A stretch of 64,000 nucleotides of DNA, taken from the NCBI GenBank assembly GCA_030386875.1, contig CM059572.1:40235732-40299731 (forward strand), in the 5' to 3' direction. Below the pieces are notes generated by a model. It saw only the letters and a list, made by a program, of their open reading frames with translations. It made no database searches and was not told where the DNA came from. Position numbers and translations under genes: made by a program. Shown in pieces: positions 50,256 to 62,265 of the stretch. The stretch is from Morinoia aosen (taxonomy: Eukaryota > Arthropoda > Malacostraca > Amphipoda > Talitridae). The number at the start of each line of letters is the position of its first letter. Position 1 is the first letter of the stretch.

Positions 50256-50371
50256 CAATCCTTGTACCAATCCTTGTTACAAACTATCATTGGACGGTAT
50301 CTTTGGGATAATCAGTACGTCACAAAACCAGTCTCAGACGTGGTGGTTCACTACAACCCATTCTACCTGAC
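50256..50371 (-). mobile_element. TTCAAG-family copy B, 3' UTR piece
   Basis: Diverged 3' UTR sequence (AATCCTTGT... to CATTCTACCTGAC) that continues at 53,474 with CTTATTCCAGTCACTG. It is interrupted there by the outer Harbinger-like element and on its other side by copy 1. Confidence 0.8.
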
Positions 50372-50772
50372 TAAAGCCCTGTTTACACTGGCATCCATTT
50401 TGGAGCAGGCTCACGTGTAGACGCCTCGTGCGGAGCTTCACAACTTCACAAGAGCCATGTGCGTTTAGACTAGACATGAAGCGTGCCACGGAGCGCGCGC
50501 TGCTCAAAATCAGTCAGTGTGTCGCCAGCTGCTAAGAAAGATGCGTGCTGTCGACGAGATTGTCTGAATATTGCTGCTGCATCATAAGCTACGTAATCTC
50601 TTTTTTATTTGCAGGAGGGAAATGATACTATATTTATTTATTTTCATTCAAATATAATGAAAAGCAGCCTCCTTATATTCGTAGCTTTCGGTCTGCCAAA
50701 TGCATCGATGGGCTTAGTAAATTACAATTAAAAACAATGTAGTTTCTCCTGGCAGCGTTATGTCAGCCATAA

Positions 50773-51070
50773 GAAAAAAAAACGTTTATTTCTAACGACG
50801 TTGCCACATGAGATACATGCCAACACATTGGCTATTAAAAATTTTTTAATAAATGACGTCCTAAGACAAACGTTCCATACGAGGAGTACTTATAGACAAA
50901 CTATCCGAGGTGTACAAATAGATAAACCATACGAGGCATTCTAATAGACAAGCTATACGAGGTGTACTATCAGAGGTGTACGAATAGATAGACTATACGA
51001 GGCGTACTAATAAACAGACTATACGAGGCGTACTTATAGACAAGCCATACGAGGCGTGCTAATAGTCTAA
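50773..51070 (-). repeat. Minisatellite-bearing element, copy 3 (part 1)
   Basis: One block of about eight 26-bp monomers plus the AATAAA-containing unique end (inverse orientation) and a T-rich tail. It continues at 53,184-53,300 after the inner Harbinger-like insertion. It has a single higher-order unit where copies L and R have two. It sits inside the outer Harbinger-like element. Confidence 0.8.
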
Positions 51071-51807
51071 AGGGGTGTTTACACTAGGGGACAGTTCGGC
51101 CGTAAGGCGCGACTCGTGTAGACGAGACTTACCAATGAGACTCATATTTGTGTGTGTGTGTCCGAAATTCCCTATTCGCTCTGATCGAATTCGTGAGACG
51201 CAGCGCACGAGAGGTCGAGAGCGTCGGAGAGCCTCGTAACTCAGTGTCATGGCTCAGTGTGCAGTTGACAGTCATCAAGTAGGGTTGTGCCTCTCGCTCA
51301 TCCGTTATGGCTGACGCAACACGTGTACTGCTACGAGAAACTACATTGCTTTTAATTGAAATGTACTAAGCCCATCAATGCTTTTGGCAGACTAAAAGCT
51401 GCGAATATAAGGAGGCTGCTTTCCACTATATTTTAATGAAAATGAACGAATATAGTAACATTTCGCTCATGCAAATAAAAAAAGAATTTCGCAGCTTACG
51501 ATGCAGCAACAATATTCACACAAGCTCGTCTACAGCAATCCATATTTCATAGCAGCTGCCACACTGACTGGTTTTGAGCAGCATGGCTGCCACTTTAGTT
51601 TGACCAAAAAATCTAGTGTGACCTCAAAAAAATCTAGAAACATCTCAATTTAGAATAAAACATTCAAAAATGTATCTAGAAATAAAATAAGCATCTACTA
51701 TTATAAGTTAGCTAAACAATAGCATATTAGAATATTTATATCATAAATTGTTTTATATAAGGCAATTTATCTTGAAATAAATTATCTAGTAAACTGATAT
51801 TTATACT

Positions 51808-52090
51808 AATAAATAATAATAAAGGCATCTACGGATGCTTTATTTTCAATCAAGCCTGATACATATCACCTTGTACATTGGATTTTCAAATGCCTTATAA
51901 CAAACGCCAGGACGCTTTCCCCCGGTCAAGACCGGTACCCATTTCAGACACCTGGGTAGAGTGGGGTATTGTGCTTGGAATTTTTCTCCTATACCCAACA
52001 GAGAAAATCGCCACCGCCAGCGCCGAGATTCGATCCCGGGTCTCCCGCACGGAGGCAGAACCCTCTAGCCACATCGCTATGGTGAGCACA
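51808..52090 (-). mobile_element. tRNA-derived SINE, full length
   Basis: Minus strand: A box TAGCGATGTGG (52,079-52,069), B box-like GGATCGAATCTC (52,036-52,025), conserved body with ACCTGGGTAGAGTGGGG (inverse strand), 3' end GATGCC and an (ATT)n tail at 51,808-51,822. Same family as 15,016-15,290. The ATT tail suggests mobilisation by a LINE that recognises its 3' end. Confidence 0.85.
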
Positions 52091-52348
52091 TAAACTTTGG
52101 TATCCAAATATTCTTCAATTTCACACGTGTTGCGAGTAGGTAGGTCAGTCTCTAATGCATTGCAATTATCAATGCTCAGATTTCTACTTATCAACAATTA
52201 TTGTAAAGCTTTCACAACGCTATCTGCATCACTTTTAACAATTTTGCAATTACTAAGTTAGTTGATTCCACTTTATTAGATGCATGACTTTAGTATATAA
52301 CTGATACACCAAGTAGTTTCATAATAGAAATATCATTGCTTCCATCCA

Positions 52349-52522
52349 ACAATAATAATGAATAATAATAATGAAGGCATCTACGGATGCTTTATTTCCA
52401 ATCAAGCCTGATACATATCACCTTGTACATTGGATTTTCAAATGCCTTATAACTAACGCCAGGACGCCATGACGCTTTCCCCCGGTCGAGACCGGTACCC
52501 ATTTCAGACACCTGGGTAGAGT
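52349..52522 (-). mobile_element. 5'-truncated copy of the same SINE
   Basis: Body and 3' end match 51,808-51,975, with an (ATT)n tail at 52,349-52,374. The pol III promoter head is missing, with homology ending at ACCTGGGTAGAGT (52,510-52,522). Confidence 0.85.
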
Positions 52523-53183
52523 ATAAACTGAACTCATTGTTACCAATATCATTGGTCAGTCTTCCGTCAAAATGAAGCCACAACTTATTCATGATAATGT
52601 ACTGTATGTGCATTTTATTCCATTATTTTTTGATATCATCACTAGTTTTTCAATTGGAGATAGTGTGCTTTAGCTTATGAACCGTATGATCACAATTAGG
52701 AATTACACTATGGCAGCACAAAAACATTGAAATATCCGTCTTGGTGTCGTTCATAATCTGAACGTAACATGATCAGAATATGGTTGGTTCACTATTCAGA
52801 CAATTTGGTAAAGGAAATTAACAAGCATAATAAGAATGAAGTAGTAACCAACCAATATAGTTAATTTCTAATTTAAATTTACAGTAATCTATCATATACA
52901 TGGCTTAATTGTAATTCTAACTAGAAAATATCTGTCACGCTGAAAAAACTATCTAGATTTTATAGCTAATAAATAGGTTCAAATTTTTTCATCTAGGCTT
53001 CAGCAAAAACATCTGGATCTACCCTATAAAATACCTAGAGTGCATGGCAGCCCTGTTGATCAGCGCGCGCTCCGTGGCTCACTCCATATCTAGTCTAAAC
53101 GCACATGGCTCTTATGAAGCTCCACACGAGGCGTCTACACATGAGCCTGCAGCAAAATGGATACCAGTGTAAACGGCCCTTAA

Positions 53184-53300
53184 CTCTGTCAAGGGATAGT
53201 TGAATAAAAATGAAAAATATCATCTCTTGTATATTTTATATTCCATAGATGGCTGACAATTTATGAATAAATCTAATACTACTAAAGAATTCGTCGGAAC
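53184..53300 (-). repeat. Minisatellite-bearing element, copy 3 (part 2)
   Basis: CTCTGTCAAGGGATAGTTGAAT and the following ATCTCTTG...ATATTTTATATTCC match 29,801-29,860. This is the other side of the inner element's insertion site. Confidence 0.7.
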
Positions 53301-53473
53301 TACACACTGACCAGGGACTGAGCTGCGAGGCTCACGTGCGTCGCGCCTCACGAACTCAATCAGAGCGAATAGGGAACTTCGGGCTCTCACACACAAATAT
53401 GAGCCTCTGTGATGAGCCTCGTCTACACGAGTCACACCTCACGGCCGAAATGTCCCCTAGTGTAAACACCCCT

Positions 53474-54696
53474 TTACTTATTCCAGTCACTGTCTCTTAC
53501 TCCAGGCACGTACAAGAAAAATTTCCATAGCATCAATAATACTCAAATTACATTCCTAATCCAATACAGCGAGACAGCTCATACCACAATCATCTTTAGC
53601 ACGTCTGGTATACCGCTCATTCTCTCCATACTACTCAAAAACCACATTCATGAAAATCTTTGTCTCTGGCTCATATTTACTACATTCCAACACAAAATGT
53701 TCCATTCTTTTCTCCATTCCCCTATCATACCATCTTCATAATCTATTTGTATTCTCATTCTACCTCCACGTGTGTCTATTCACACTGAACGCCTTACACA
53801 TCACAGCAAACAAGAGTTGGCTTTCAGATATACTGTTATAGAACATCTCACGCTTAGGCGCACTCTTTCTCATAAACCAGATTAGTGTTGGTTTTCGTGT
53901 CATGCTAAGCGTCTACTTGTCCAATCAAAACTCTTTTGTTCTCTTCTCAATTTTTTCCACCTCTCACAGTCCCACTCTGACCTCTAAAATTCATTAAAAG
54001 CCAGTCATCCGGTCTCCCAGTTCTACCACGAATAATCTTTTGCATACTTAGTTTCCTTTTATACTCCCAATATATTTTATCCCGTTGGCTTACACTCAGA
54101 TTCCATTCAGAAATTGGCTTTAGCGATCTACTATTTTACTTTCTCTTAATTCTCAACTTATAAGTCAACACAGCTCTCACCATTCGTTCTGAAAATAAAC
54201 TCCACCCTAGGTCACCTCTAATAGCTTTTGTAGCTGTCCGTTTTGGAGCACCCAATGCTAGACGTCTTACCCTATTCTGATTCACATCCAGCTTTTCAAA
54301 GTCACTTCCTTCCAGGCTAAAGCCTTTATATATGACACTAGGTACAGCAACGTACTTCCACATTCCTCTCACCCATTCATACTTGTTTGCTCTGTACTGT
54401 ACCTCGCCATAATACTTAATCGTCTACCGCACTGCATAGCTTTTGCCACTCCCTCACCCTTAGTTCTAGTGCATCGATCTTCACTTATCATACATCCTAG
54501 ATATTTAAATTTTTTTATTCTACCTATTTGGATTTTTCCAATGTTCCACAGTGTTTCTCTATCAGTCTCATTACTATTTATGACCATATCCTCACCTATA
54601 TATGCACCAAAGTTCATCTTGAAATCTGTACAATATCTATTCACAATGTCAAACATCCTTTTTAGTTTATTCCCAGATTCGCTAACCATAACCACC
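53474..54696 (-). pseudogene. TTCAAG-family copy B, 5'-truncated and decayed
   Basis: Minus-strand remnant of RT from just after the YADD motif to the 3' UTR, with many stops and shifts. Recognisable pieces include FKYLGCMIS and WSLFSERM. Its 5' end abuts the (TTCAAG)n tail of copy A exactly at 54,696/54,697. Its 3' part continues at 50,371-50,256 and 44,987-44,846. Confidence 0.85.
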
Positions 54697-55964
54697 TGAA
54701 CTTGAACTTGAATTTGAGGGCCGACAGCGTCGGGGCCTTTGTAACGGCCTACAATTCCCTCCACAATTTTCACACAAAGAGTTCAGCGCCTGGTTCCAGA
54801 CTTGTCCACTAAACTACTCAGGATCTACCAATCCTTGTCACAAGCTGCCATTGGATGGCATCACTGGGATAGCCAGTGTGTCAAGACACCATCCCCAGGC
54901 ATATTGGGTCATTACTGACCATTCTACCTGACTGGCTCATTCCAGTCACTGTCTCTTACTCCAGGCACGCACAAGAAACATTTTCGTAGCTTCAATGATA
55001 CTCAAATTACACTCCTGATCCAATCCAGCAAGGCAGCTCATACTGCAATCATCTTCAGCACATCTGGCATACCACTCATTCTCTCCATACTGCTCAAGCA
55101 CTACATTCATAAAACTTTCTCTCTCTTGCTCATACTTCCTACATTTCAGCACAAAATGCTCAATTGTTTCCTCCACTCCACTAACACACTGCCGACATTA
55201 TCTGTTATTATTCTCATTCCACCTCCATGTACGTCTGTTCACACTCAATGACTTACATCTCACAGCAAACAAGAGTTGACTTCCAAAACTACCATCATAG
55301 AACATCTCAAACTTAGGTGCTTCTTTTTTCATATACCAGTCAAGTGTAGGCATCCGCATCATGCTAAGCCTCCACTTATTCAATCCATACTCTTTTTTTT
55401 GCCTCTCAATCTCTTTCTTCCACCTCTTGCAGTCCCACTCAGGCCCTACACCTCCAGGATTTATTAAACTCCAGTCATCCACAGGTCTCCCAATTCTAAC
55501 ATGAATAATCTTTTGCATACTAAGCTTCCTTGCATGCCCCCAACACACTTTCTCCCAATAGCTTACACTCAGATTCCATTCAAAAATTCGCTTTACCCAT
55601 CTGCTATTCTGCATTCTTTCAATTCTCACCTTATAATTCAGCATCGCTTTCATCATTCTTTCTGAAAATAGGCTCCACCCAAGGTCACCTCTAACGGCTT
55701 CTGTGGCTGTCCATTTTGGAGCACCCAATGCTAACCGTCCTACCTCATTTTGTATTACATCCAGCTTTTCAAGATCATTTCCATTCCAGGCAAGAGCACT
55801 CATACCATACATGACACTAGGTACAGCAACATACTTTCACATTCCTCTCACACATTCATACTTGTTTGCTATGTATCTGGCCACGCTACTTAATCGTCCA
55901 CTCCACTGCATAGCTTTTGCCACTTTCTCACCCTTAGTTCTAGTGCATCCATCTTCACTTATCA
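54697..55964 (-). pseudogene. TTCAAG-family copy A, 5'-truncated
   Basis: Contains the last third of ORF2, 3' UTR and tail. In-frame stops occur at the GMWKY position (about 55,838) and just before the CCHC finger (about 55,198). It begins at ISEDGC in the RT downstream region, next to unrelated coding-like DNA at 55,968. Confidence 0.85.
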
Positions 55965-55967
55965 CGT

Positions 55968-56132
55968 TATAGAAAATGCTGCTATGGTTTTGATGTTCCT
56001 TTGGATGTAATTAAGAAAATTGGGACCAAGAAAATGTATGAAACAAGAAAAAGCGAAGATGCTAACGAAGAATTGAATTAAATTGCTGCATTGAATGATG
56101 AATTTCTGGAAATCTTCGGTTGCGCTCATTAA
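55968..56132 (+). pseudogene. Unidentified coding-like fragment
   Basis: A 55-codon stretch reads as plausible protein: YGFDVPLDVIKKIGTKKMYE, then (after a TAA about 40 codons in) LNDEFLEIFGCAH and a stop. A GT at 56,135 and AG near 56,235 could mark an intron. I do not recognise the protein. It may be part of a decayed transposase or a host exon trapped between inverted retroelement fragments. Confidence 0.3.
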
Positions 56133-56314
56133 AGGTAATGTTATAGGTCATATTCTTATAAAATATTGTTCAACATGTTAATTTCCCATATATTGTTATA
56201 TTTCCCTATTTAGCACTTTTTCTTTACTATTTTAGTCCCAAATGCCAACTGGTAGTTGGAAACACTGTGAGCAAGCCGCATTCCGCGTTTTCGTTGCAAC
56301 TACTACAAATGTAA

Positions 56315-56374
56315 TTTGATGAAATATGGAAGAGTGAAAGAGTACCGGATGACTGGAACAAGTGTAATGTAGTT
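56315..56374 (+). pseudogene. 60-bp TTCAAG-family RT fragment
   Basis: Matches 60,422-60,481 of copy 2 (FDEIWKSERVPDDWNKCNVV region) almost exactly, then stops. About 140 bp of unrelated, GC-richer sequence separates it from the 3' fragment at 56,516. This could be an internally deleted copy or filler copied during repair. Confidence 0.75.
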
Positions 56375-56515
56375 ACAAGAAGGTGTTCGCTAACTTCGCT
56401 TTATTGTGTTCGCTGCTGCCGAGAGTGGTCGTGCGTGCTTGAGCTTCCGGTCAGCTCGCATTGCGGATGATGGTGCGGATGTTGTGGCGTTAGAACGTGG
56501 CAGCATCCTAATAAA

Positions 56516-57300
56516 TTAATAAATCCTGGAGGTGTAGGGCCTGAGTGGGACTGCAAGAGGTGGAAGAAAGAGATTGAGAGGAAAACAAAAGAGTATGGAT
56601 TGAATAAGTGGAGGCTTAGCATGGTGCGGAAGCCTACACTTGACTGGTATATGAAAAAAGAAGCACCTAAGTTTGAGATGTTCTATGATGGTAGTTTTGG
56701 AAGTCAACTCCTGTTTGCTGTGAGATGTAAGTCATTGAGTGTGAACAGACGTACATGGAGGTGGAATGAGAATAATAACAGATTATGTCGGCAGTGTATT
56801 AGTGGAGTGGAGGAAACAATTGAGCATTTTGTGCTGGAATGTAGTAAGTATGAGCAAGAGAGAGAAAGTTTTATGAATGTGGTGCTTGAGCAGTATGGAG
56901 AGAATGAGTGGTATGCCAGATGTGCTGAAGATGATTGCGGTATGAGCTGTCTTGCTGGATTGGATCAGGAGTGCAATTTGAGTATCATTGAAGCTATGAA
57001 ATTGTTTCTTGTGCGTGCCTGGAGTAAGAGACAGTGACTGGAATGAGCCAGTCAGGTGCAATGGTCAGTAATGACCCAAAATGCCTGGGGATGGTGTTTT
57101 GACGCACTGGCTATCCCAGTGACGCCATCCAATGGCAGCTTGTGACAAGGATTGGTAAATCCTGAGTGGTTTAGTGGACAAGTCTGGTACCAGGCGCTGA
57201 ACTCTTTGTGTGATAACTGTGGAGGGAATTGTAGGCCGTTACAAAGGCCCCGACGCTGTCGGCCCTCAATTTCAAGTTCAAGTTCAAGTTCAAGTTCAAG
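56516..57300 (+). pseudogene. TTCAAG-family copy D, 5'-truncated
   Basis: The frame is open from about 56,520 to 57,037 (GGVGPEWDC through the CCHC finger to the ORF2 C-terminus), followed by 3' UTR and four to five TTCAAG units (57,269-57,300). Copy 2 begins at the next base. Confidence 0.9.
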
Positions 57301-57670
57301 CAATCCTCCAAAGAATATTGTGGTGAATTAAAGTGAAGTTGCTAAAAAATGGTATAGTTTGTATATTCACGTGAGTACAGTGTGTGACTTTGTATGGAGA
57401 GCTCGTGAGAGTAGTTTTTTTGTTGCGTGAGAGTTGAGACTGAGCATTGGACTTTGGTGTGGTGACTTGCAATTTTTGACTGAGGTGTTTTGACTGGTAG
57501 CTTTCTTTGCATATAAAGAGTATAGTGTGTGACATTGTAGAGAGTGACTGTGAGTAGTAGGAAACGTTTTTGTTTCTTTTTTTTTGATAACTTGATTTTC
57601 AGTAGATTTGGTGAGTGAAGACTTCTTCTGCCTGTGAAATTTGTACTGAGATAGAAGTCTGTGTTTGAGG

Positions 57671-58849
57671 ATGGCAAGAAATAGGACTGGTCGTAGGAAG
57701 GGAGGTGCAAGTGGAATGGATGAGGAGATTGAGTGCATGACTTGTAAAGAGTGGGTAGATATAGATGCATGTAAAGGTTTGAGAGAGATGAGTCGGAGGA
57801 AGTTGAATGATCTTGTGTTTACGTGCTGGAAATGTTTGAATGACGAGAGAAAGAAGTTGGGAGAGGAGGTTGAGAGATTGACAATTCTGATGGTTGCTTT
57901 AGAGGCTGATTTGAAGGATGAAAGGAAGTTGAATGAAGGAAAGAATGAGAATGGTGCAAATGCAGTGAATGAAGAGGTAAATGGTGGTGGTGAAAGGAGT
58001 GCAAATGAAGTGGATGATGGTGCAAGGAGTGCAAATAAAGTGGATGATGGTGCAAGGAGTGTGAATGCAATAAATGAAGTGAATGGTGGTGCAAATGTGT
58101 CAGCTGAGAGTAGAAGGATGAATGAGCATGATGAAAGAAGTACGAATGGGAAGAGAGTGAAGGAGCAACCTGTTGATATGCCACATGAGGTGCAGGCGCC
58201 TGTAGTGGAAGTGAATGAAAGGAAGATGGATGGAAAGAGTGATGTGAGTGGAAAAGTTGAACAAAAGAGTAGTATGAAAGGGAGAGTGAGACCTACAATT
58301 AGAATATGTGGTGACAGCATGGTGAAGAATGTTGATAGGTTTGTGAGTATGACTGACCGTAGTGGATGTACGAGCATGAGAGGAAAGGGAGTGAATGAGA
58401 TTTGTAGGCATGCTGAGGAAGTGATAGATGGAATGGATGAAGGGATCTTAGGGATGGTTGTACTGCAAGGAGGTGGCAATGGATTGCTTGAATGTGGGAG
58501 AGAGCGTACGGTGAATGCAATTATGAATGTTGTTGAAAGGGCGCGAAAGAAGAATGTAAGAGTGGCTGTGACCAGTTTGCTGAGAAGGCCTGCATGTGGT
58601 GAGGAGTATGAAAGGGTGCAAAAGGAGGTGAATAGGGAAGTGCATAAAAGGATTATGAGTATCAAAGCTGAGAGTATGAGAAAGCGTGAAATGGGTTCCA
58701 GCTTCCTTGATATGGATAACCTGATCCAGAGTGGGTGTTTTCGTGGAGATGGAGTCCACCTTACTCAAGAAGGTGAGATGAAACTCTCCAGGAGATACAT
58801 CCAGTGGATTGGGTGTACTCATATTGTAATGGAAGGTGGAACTGGATGA
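57671..58849 (+). CDS. TTCAAG-family ORF1: zinc finger, coiled coil and SGNH esterase-like protein (copy 2)
   Basis: 392 residues, intact, from ATG at 57,671. Same domain order as the copy 1 protein. It differs by substitutions (for example ICGDS for IYGDS beside the catalytic Ser) and a three-residue insertion (ILG) just before the GGNG block. The GDGVH block is retained. The TGA stop is followed without spacing by the ORF2 ATG in the same frame, as in copy 1. Confidence 0.85.
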   Translation: MARNRTGRRKGGASGMDEEIECMTCKEWVDIDACKGLREMSRRKLNDLVFTCWKCLNDERKKLGEEVERLTILMVALEADLKDERKLNEGKNENGANAVNEEVNGGGERSANEVDDGARSANKVDDGARSVNAINEVNGGANVSAESRRMNEHDERSTNGKRVKEQPVDMPHEVQAPVVEVNERKMDGKSDVSGKVEQKSSMKGRVRPTIRICGDSMVKNVDRFVSMTDRSGCTSMRGKGVNEICRHAEEVIDGMDEGILGMVVLQGGGNGLLECGRERTVNAIMNVVERARKKNVRVAVTSLLRRPACGEEYERVQKEVNREVHKRIMSIKAESMRKREMGSSFLDMDNLIQSGCFRGDGVHLTQEGEMKLSRRYIQWIGCTHIVMEGGTG

Positions 58850-61800
58850 ATGGAAAGCTGTCAGAGCAAAAATGAAAAATGTCGTGAATTGTCCAATAGT
58901 GTTGTAAGGTTTGGATGTATAAATGTGCGTGGATGGAATGCAGGAAAGTTAAATGACCTTGTAGCAGAATTTGAGAATGGAGATTTGGATTGTGTTGGTG
59001 TAGTAGAGACCCAAATGCGTGATAGAGTCAGTTTAAAATGTAAGGAGAGTAAGGACTACATGATTGGAAAAGGGCGTGTAAGTTGGCAAAAAAGAGGTGG
59101 TGGAGTTGGTCTCATTGTAAAAAATGCTCTAAATTGGAAATTAGAAGAAATTCCTGTTGGAAATGAACCTGAGAGTGAAGATCTGTTAGTAATAAAGTGT
59201 GAAAGAATGCATGCCAGAGAATGTGTTATTGTGGTTGTATGCTATATGACAACTGATGGTATTTTAGCTCATCAAGAGAATGTAAAAAAGTATGAAATAT
59301 TAACAAGAATTGTGCAAGAGCATTGCAGATGCCCTCTGATTTTGATGGGTGATATGAATGGCCATGTTGGTATACTTGGTGAGCCTGTGAATGCAAATGG
59401 ACAAAAATTGATTGATTTCTGTGATGAGAATGAACTTGAGAACCTAAATGTAACAATAGGAAATGGCTTGCATACATGGCAAAGCAGGGAATGTAAAACT
59501 GCAATTGACTATATGATAGTGAATAGTAGAGCAAGAGAGTGTGTCAAAGAAATGTTTGTAGATGAAGATGATTTTGATATTGATAGTGACCATAAAATGC
59601 TTGTACTAGAATATAATTGGGATGGAAAGGAGCCGATGCAGAAGGCCAGCAGAGTAAGAGAAAATTGGCGTATTAAAATGGCAAACTGGGAAGAATTTAG
59701 AAATGAATTGAGTAGATGTAACTGGAACAGGTGTGGAAATGTAAATGACCTAAATAAGGAGATTGCAAGAACCTTGTATGATGTGGCAGAGCAAAAGATC
59801 GGTAGAATGAAATGCAGGAAAAGTACAGGGAATGCTAGGTGGTTTACGAGTGAGATAAAGGAAGAACGAACGAGAAGGAAGACTTTAAATAAAAAACAAC
59901 GCAGTATGAGGAAAATGTATGAAAGACGCAGAATTACTGAGGATGAATGGCAGAGTGTATGGAATGAGTTCAAGGACCAGCAGAAGAAAGTAAAGAGAAT
60001 GATCAATGAGGCTAGGGTTAAAGAAGAGAGACACCAAGTTGAAAATCTAAGAAAGAAAGGTCCAGATGGAATAAAAGATTGGTATAGGTTTATACAAGGT
60101 AATGATAGAGGTAGTGAAGTTCAAGTTGATGAATTAGTAGTCAATGGTTGCAGTGTGCAAGATAGGATGCAAATGGTGAAAGCAGTTGAAGAATACTGGG
60201 AGGACATTGGTGGAATGAATGAGCAGGTTACAGATGATGAACCAATAAATTTTCTGATAGATGAACATGAACTGCAAATGGAAGACGAAATCACTTGTGA
60301 AGAGATTGTAAGTTTTTTGAAGAAAGTGAAAAATGGAAAGGCATGTGGCCCTGATAAGATACCATATGAGTTCTATAAATGTGGAGGAGAGAGTGTAGTC
60401 AGTATGTTGAAATGTTTATTTGATGAGATATGGAAGAGTGAAAGAGTACCGGATGACTGGAACAAGTGTAATGTAGTTCTGTTGCATAAGGGTGGACATA
60501 AGAGTATGAAAGAACTTAAAAATTACAGACCAATTGCACTGGGTGAAACCGTATGTAAGATCTTTGTGGTATTTTGAATGAGAGAATGAAAAATTTAGTT
60601 GAGGAATTAGGAGTCCTGGGAGAAGAACAGAATGGTTTTAGGCAAGATAGACGGGGGGAGGATAATCTGTTTGTAGTGAGTGAAATAATTGAGCGAATGA
60701 AGAAGGATAACAAGAAGGTATATTTAGCATTCCTGGATATTGAAAAGGCGTATGACAGAGTGGATCGGGTTAGGCTGTTTGAAATTTTGAGAAAAGTTGG
60801 TTTTAGCAGAAAAATAGTGAACATTGTACAGAGTCTGTATGAGAACACAAGTGCTATCTACAGGTTAGGAAATTTGGAAACAGGGCAAGTGAGGAGTGTT
60901 AGAGGAGTGAGACAGGGCTGTACTCTGTCCCCCCTGTTGTTTGGGTTGTACACAGAAGAATTAGCAGTTCGACTGAGAGGGAGTGGTTTAGGACTGAAAG
61001 TTGGTAATGAGAGACTGAGCTGTTTGTTGTATGCTGATGATATGGTTGTGGTTAGTGAATGTGGTCATGAACTACAAAGGATGCTTGACATTGTGAATGG
61101 ATGTAGTACAGATTTCAAGATGAACTTTGGTGCCGATAAAAGTAAGGTCATGGTTATAAATAGTGATGAGACTGATAGAGACAGACTGTGGAATATCGGA
61201 GAAATCAGAATAGGTAGAACAAAAGAATACAAATATCTAGGTTGTATGATGAGTGAAGATGGATGTACTAGAACTAAAGGTGAGAAAGTGGCTAAAGCAA
61301 TGCAGTGGAGTGGACGGTTAGGTAGTGTGGCCAGATATAGAGCAAACAAGTACGAATGTGTGAGAGGAATGTGGAAGTATGTTGCTGTACCTAGTGTCAT
61401 GTATGGTATGAGTGCTCTTGCTTGGAATGGAAGTGATCTTGAAAAGCTGGATGTGATACAAAATAAGGTAGGACGTGTAGCATTGGGTGCTCCGAAATGG
61501 ACAGCTATAGAAGCCATTAGAGGTGACCTAGGGTGGAGCCTATTTTCAGAAAGAATGATGAAAGCTGTGCTGAATTATAAGGTGAGAATTGAAAGAATGC
61601 AGAATAGCAGGTGGGTAAGGCGAATCTTTGAATGGAATCTGAGTGTAAGCTATTGGGAGAAAGTATGTTGGGGGCATGCAAGGAAACTCAGTATGCAAAA
61701 GATTATTCATGTTAGAATTGGGAGACCTGTGGATGACTGGAGTTTATTAAATGTAGGAGGTGTAGGGCCTGAGTGGGACTGCAAGAGGTGGAAGAAAGAG

Positions 61801-62265
61801 ATTGAGAGACAAACAAAAGAGTATGGATTGAATAAGTGGAAGCTTAGCATGATGCGGAAGCCTACACTTAACTGGTATATGAAAAAGAAAGCACCTAAGT
61901 TTGAGCTGTTCTATGATGGTAGTTTTGGAAGTCAACTCTTGTTTGCTGTGAGATGTAAGTCATTGAGTGTGAACAGACGTACATGGAGATGGAATGAGAA
62001 TAATAACAGATTATGTCAGCAGTGTAATAGTGGAGTAGAGGAAACAATTGAGCATTTTGTGCTGGAATGTAGTAAGTATGAGCAAGAGAGAGAGAGTTTT
62101 ATGAATGTGGTGTCTGAGCAGTATGGAGAGAATGAGTGGAATGCCAGATGTGCTGAAGATGATTGCGGTATGAGCTGTCTTGCTGGATTGGATCAGGAGT
62201 GTAATGCGAGTATCACTGAGGCTATGAAAGTGTTTCTTGTGCGTGCCTGGAGTAAGAGACAGTGA
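58850..62265 (+). pseudogene. TTCAAG-family ORF2 with single frameshift (copy 2)
   Basis: Endonuclease and the first RT blocks read from 58,850 to 60,577. The run AAGATCTTTGTGG (about 60,558) has one T fewer than copy 1, so the frame ends at TGA 60,575-60,577. The remainder (FRQDRRGEDN, DIEKAYDRV, YADD, CCHC finger) is open in the shifted frame to 62,265. No other disabling change is obvious. Confidence 0.9.

Larger units (their letters stand above)
51582..53055. mobile_element. hAT-like non-autonomous element (1.47 kb) with 8-bp target duplication
   Basis: Termini CATGGCTGCCA and, inverted, CAGGGCTGCCA. Flanks are TTGAGCAG (51,574-51,581) and TTGATCAG (53,056-53,063), an 8-bp duplication with one mismatch. 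The empty site is preserved in the outer element near 50,500, which reads TTGAGCAGCGCGCGC on the inverse strand. TCTAG-like motifs repeat near both ends, as hAT subterminal repeats often do. Two SINEs lie inside; no transposase frame is present. Confidence 0.85.
51071..53180. mobile_element. Inner Harbinger-like element (inverted second copy)
   Basis: Ends are AGGGGTGTTTACACT and, inverted, AGGGCCGTTTACACT, flanked by TAA on both sides (51,068-51,070 and 53,181-53,183). The uninterrupted site is visible in minisatellite copy R as GTTTAACTC (29,794-29,802), confirming insertion with a TAA duplication. It is oriented opposite to the outer element and split by a hAT-like insertion at 51,582-53,055. 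Confidence 0.8.
50375..53473. mobile_element. Outer Harbinger-like non-autonomous element (contains nested insertions)
   Basis: Ends are AGCCCTGTTTACACT and, inverted, AGGGGTGTTTACACT. The left flank is TAA and the right flank TTA, compatible with a 3-bp TWA duplication of the PIF/Harbinger type (one base off). It lies inside copy B of the TTCAAG family. Its arms (50,375-50,765 and ~53,305-53,473) are homologous, in inverse order, to the inner element at 51,071-53,180, so both belong to one family. No transposase is present. The GTTTACACT core with a GC-rich start resembles Harbinger termini; the superfamily call is inference. Confidence 0.7.

Noticed and set aside
51071-53180. piggyBac assignment from TTAA at the insertion site
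   Set aside because: A TAA duplication gives symmetrical AGGG...CCCT ends, whereas TTAA leaves them off by one base; the ends do not begin CCC as in piggyBac. Harbinger-type fits better.
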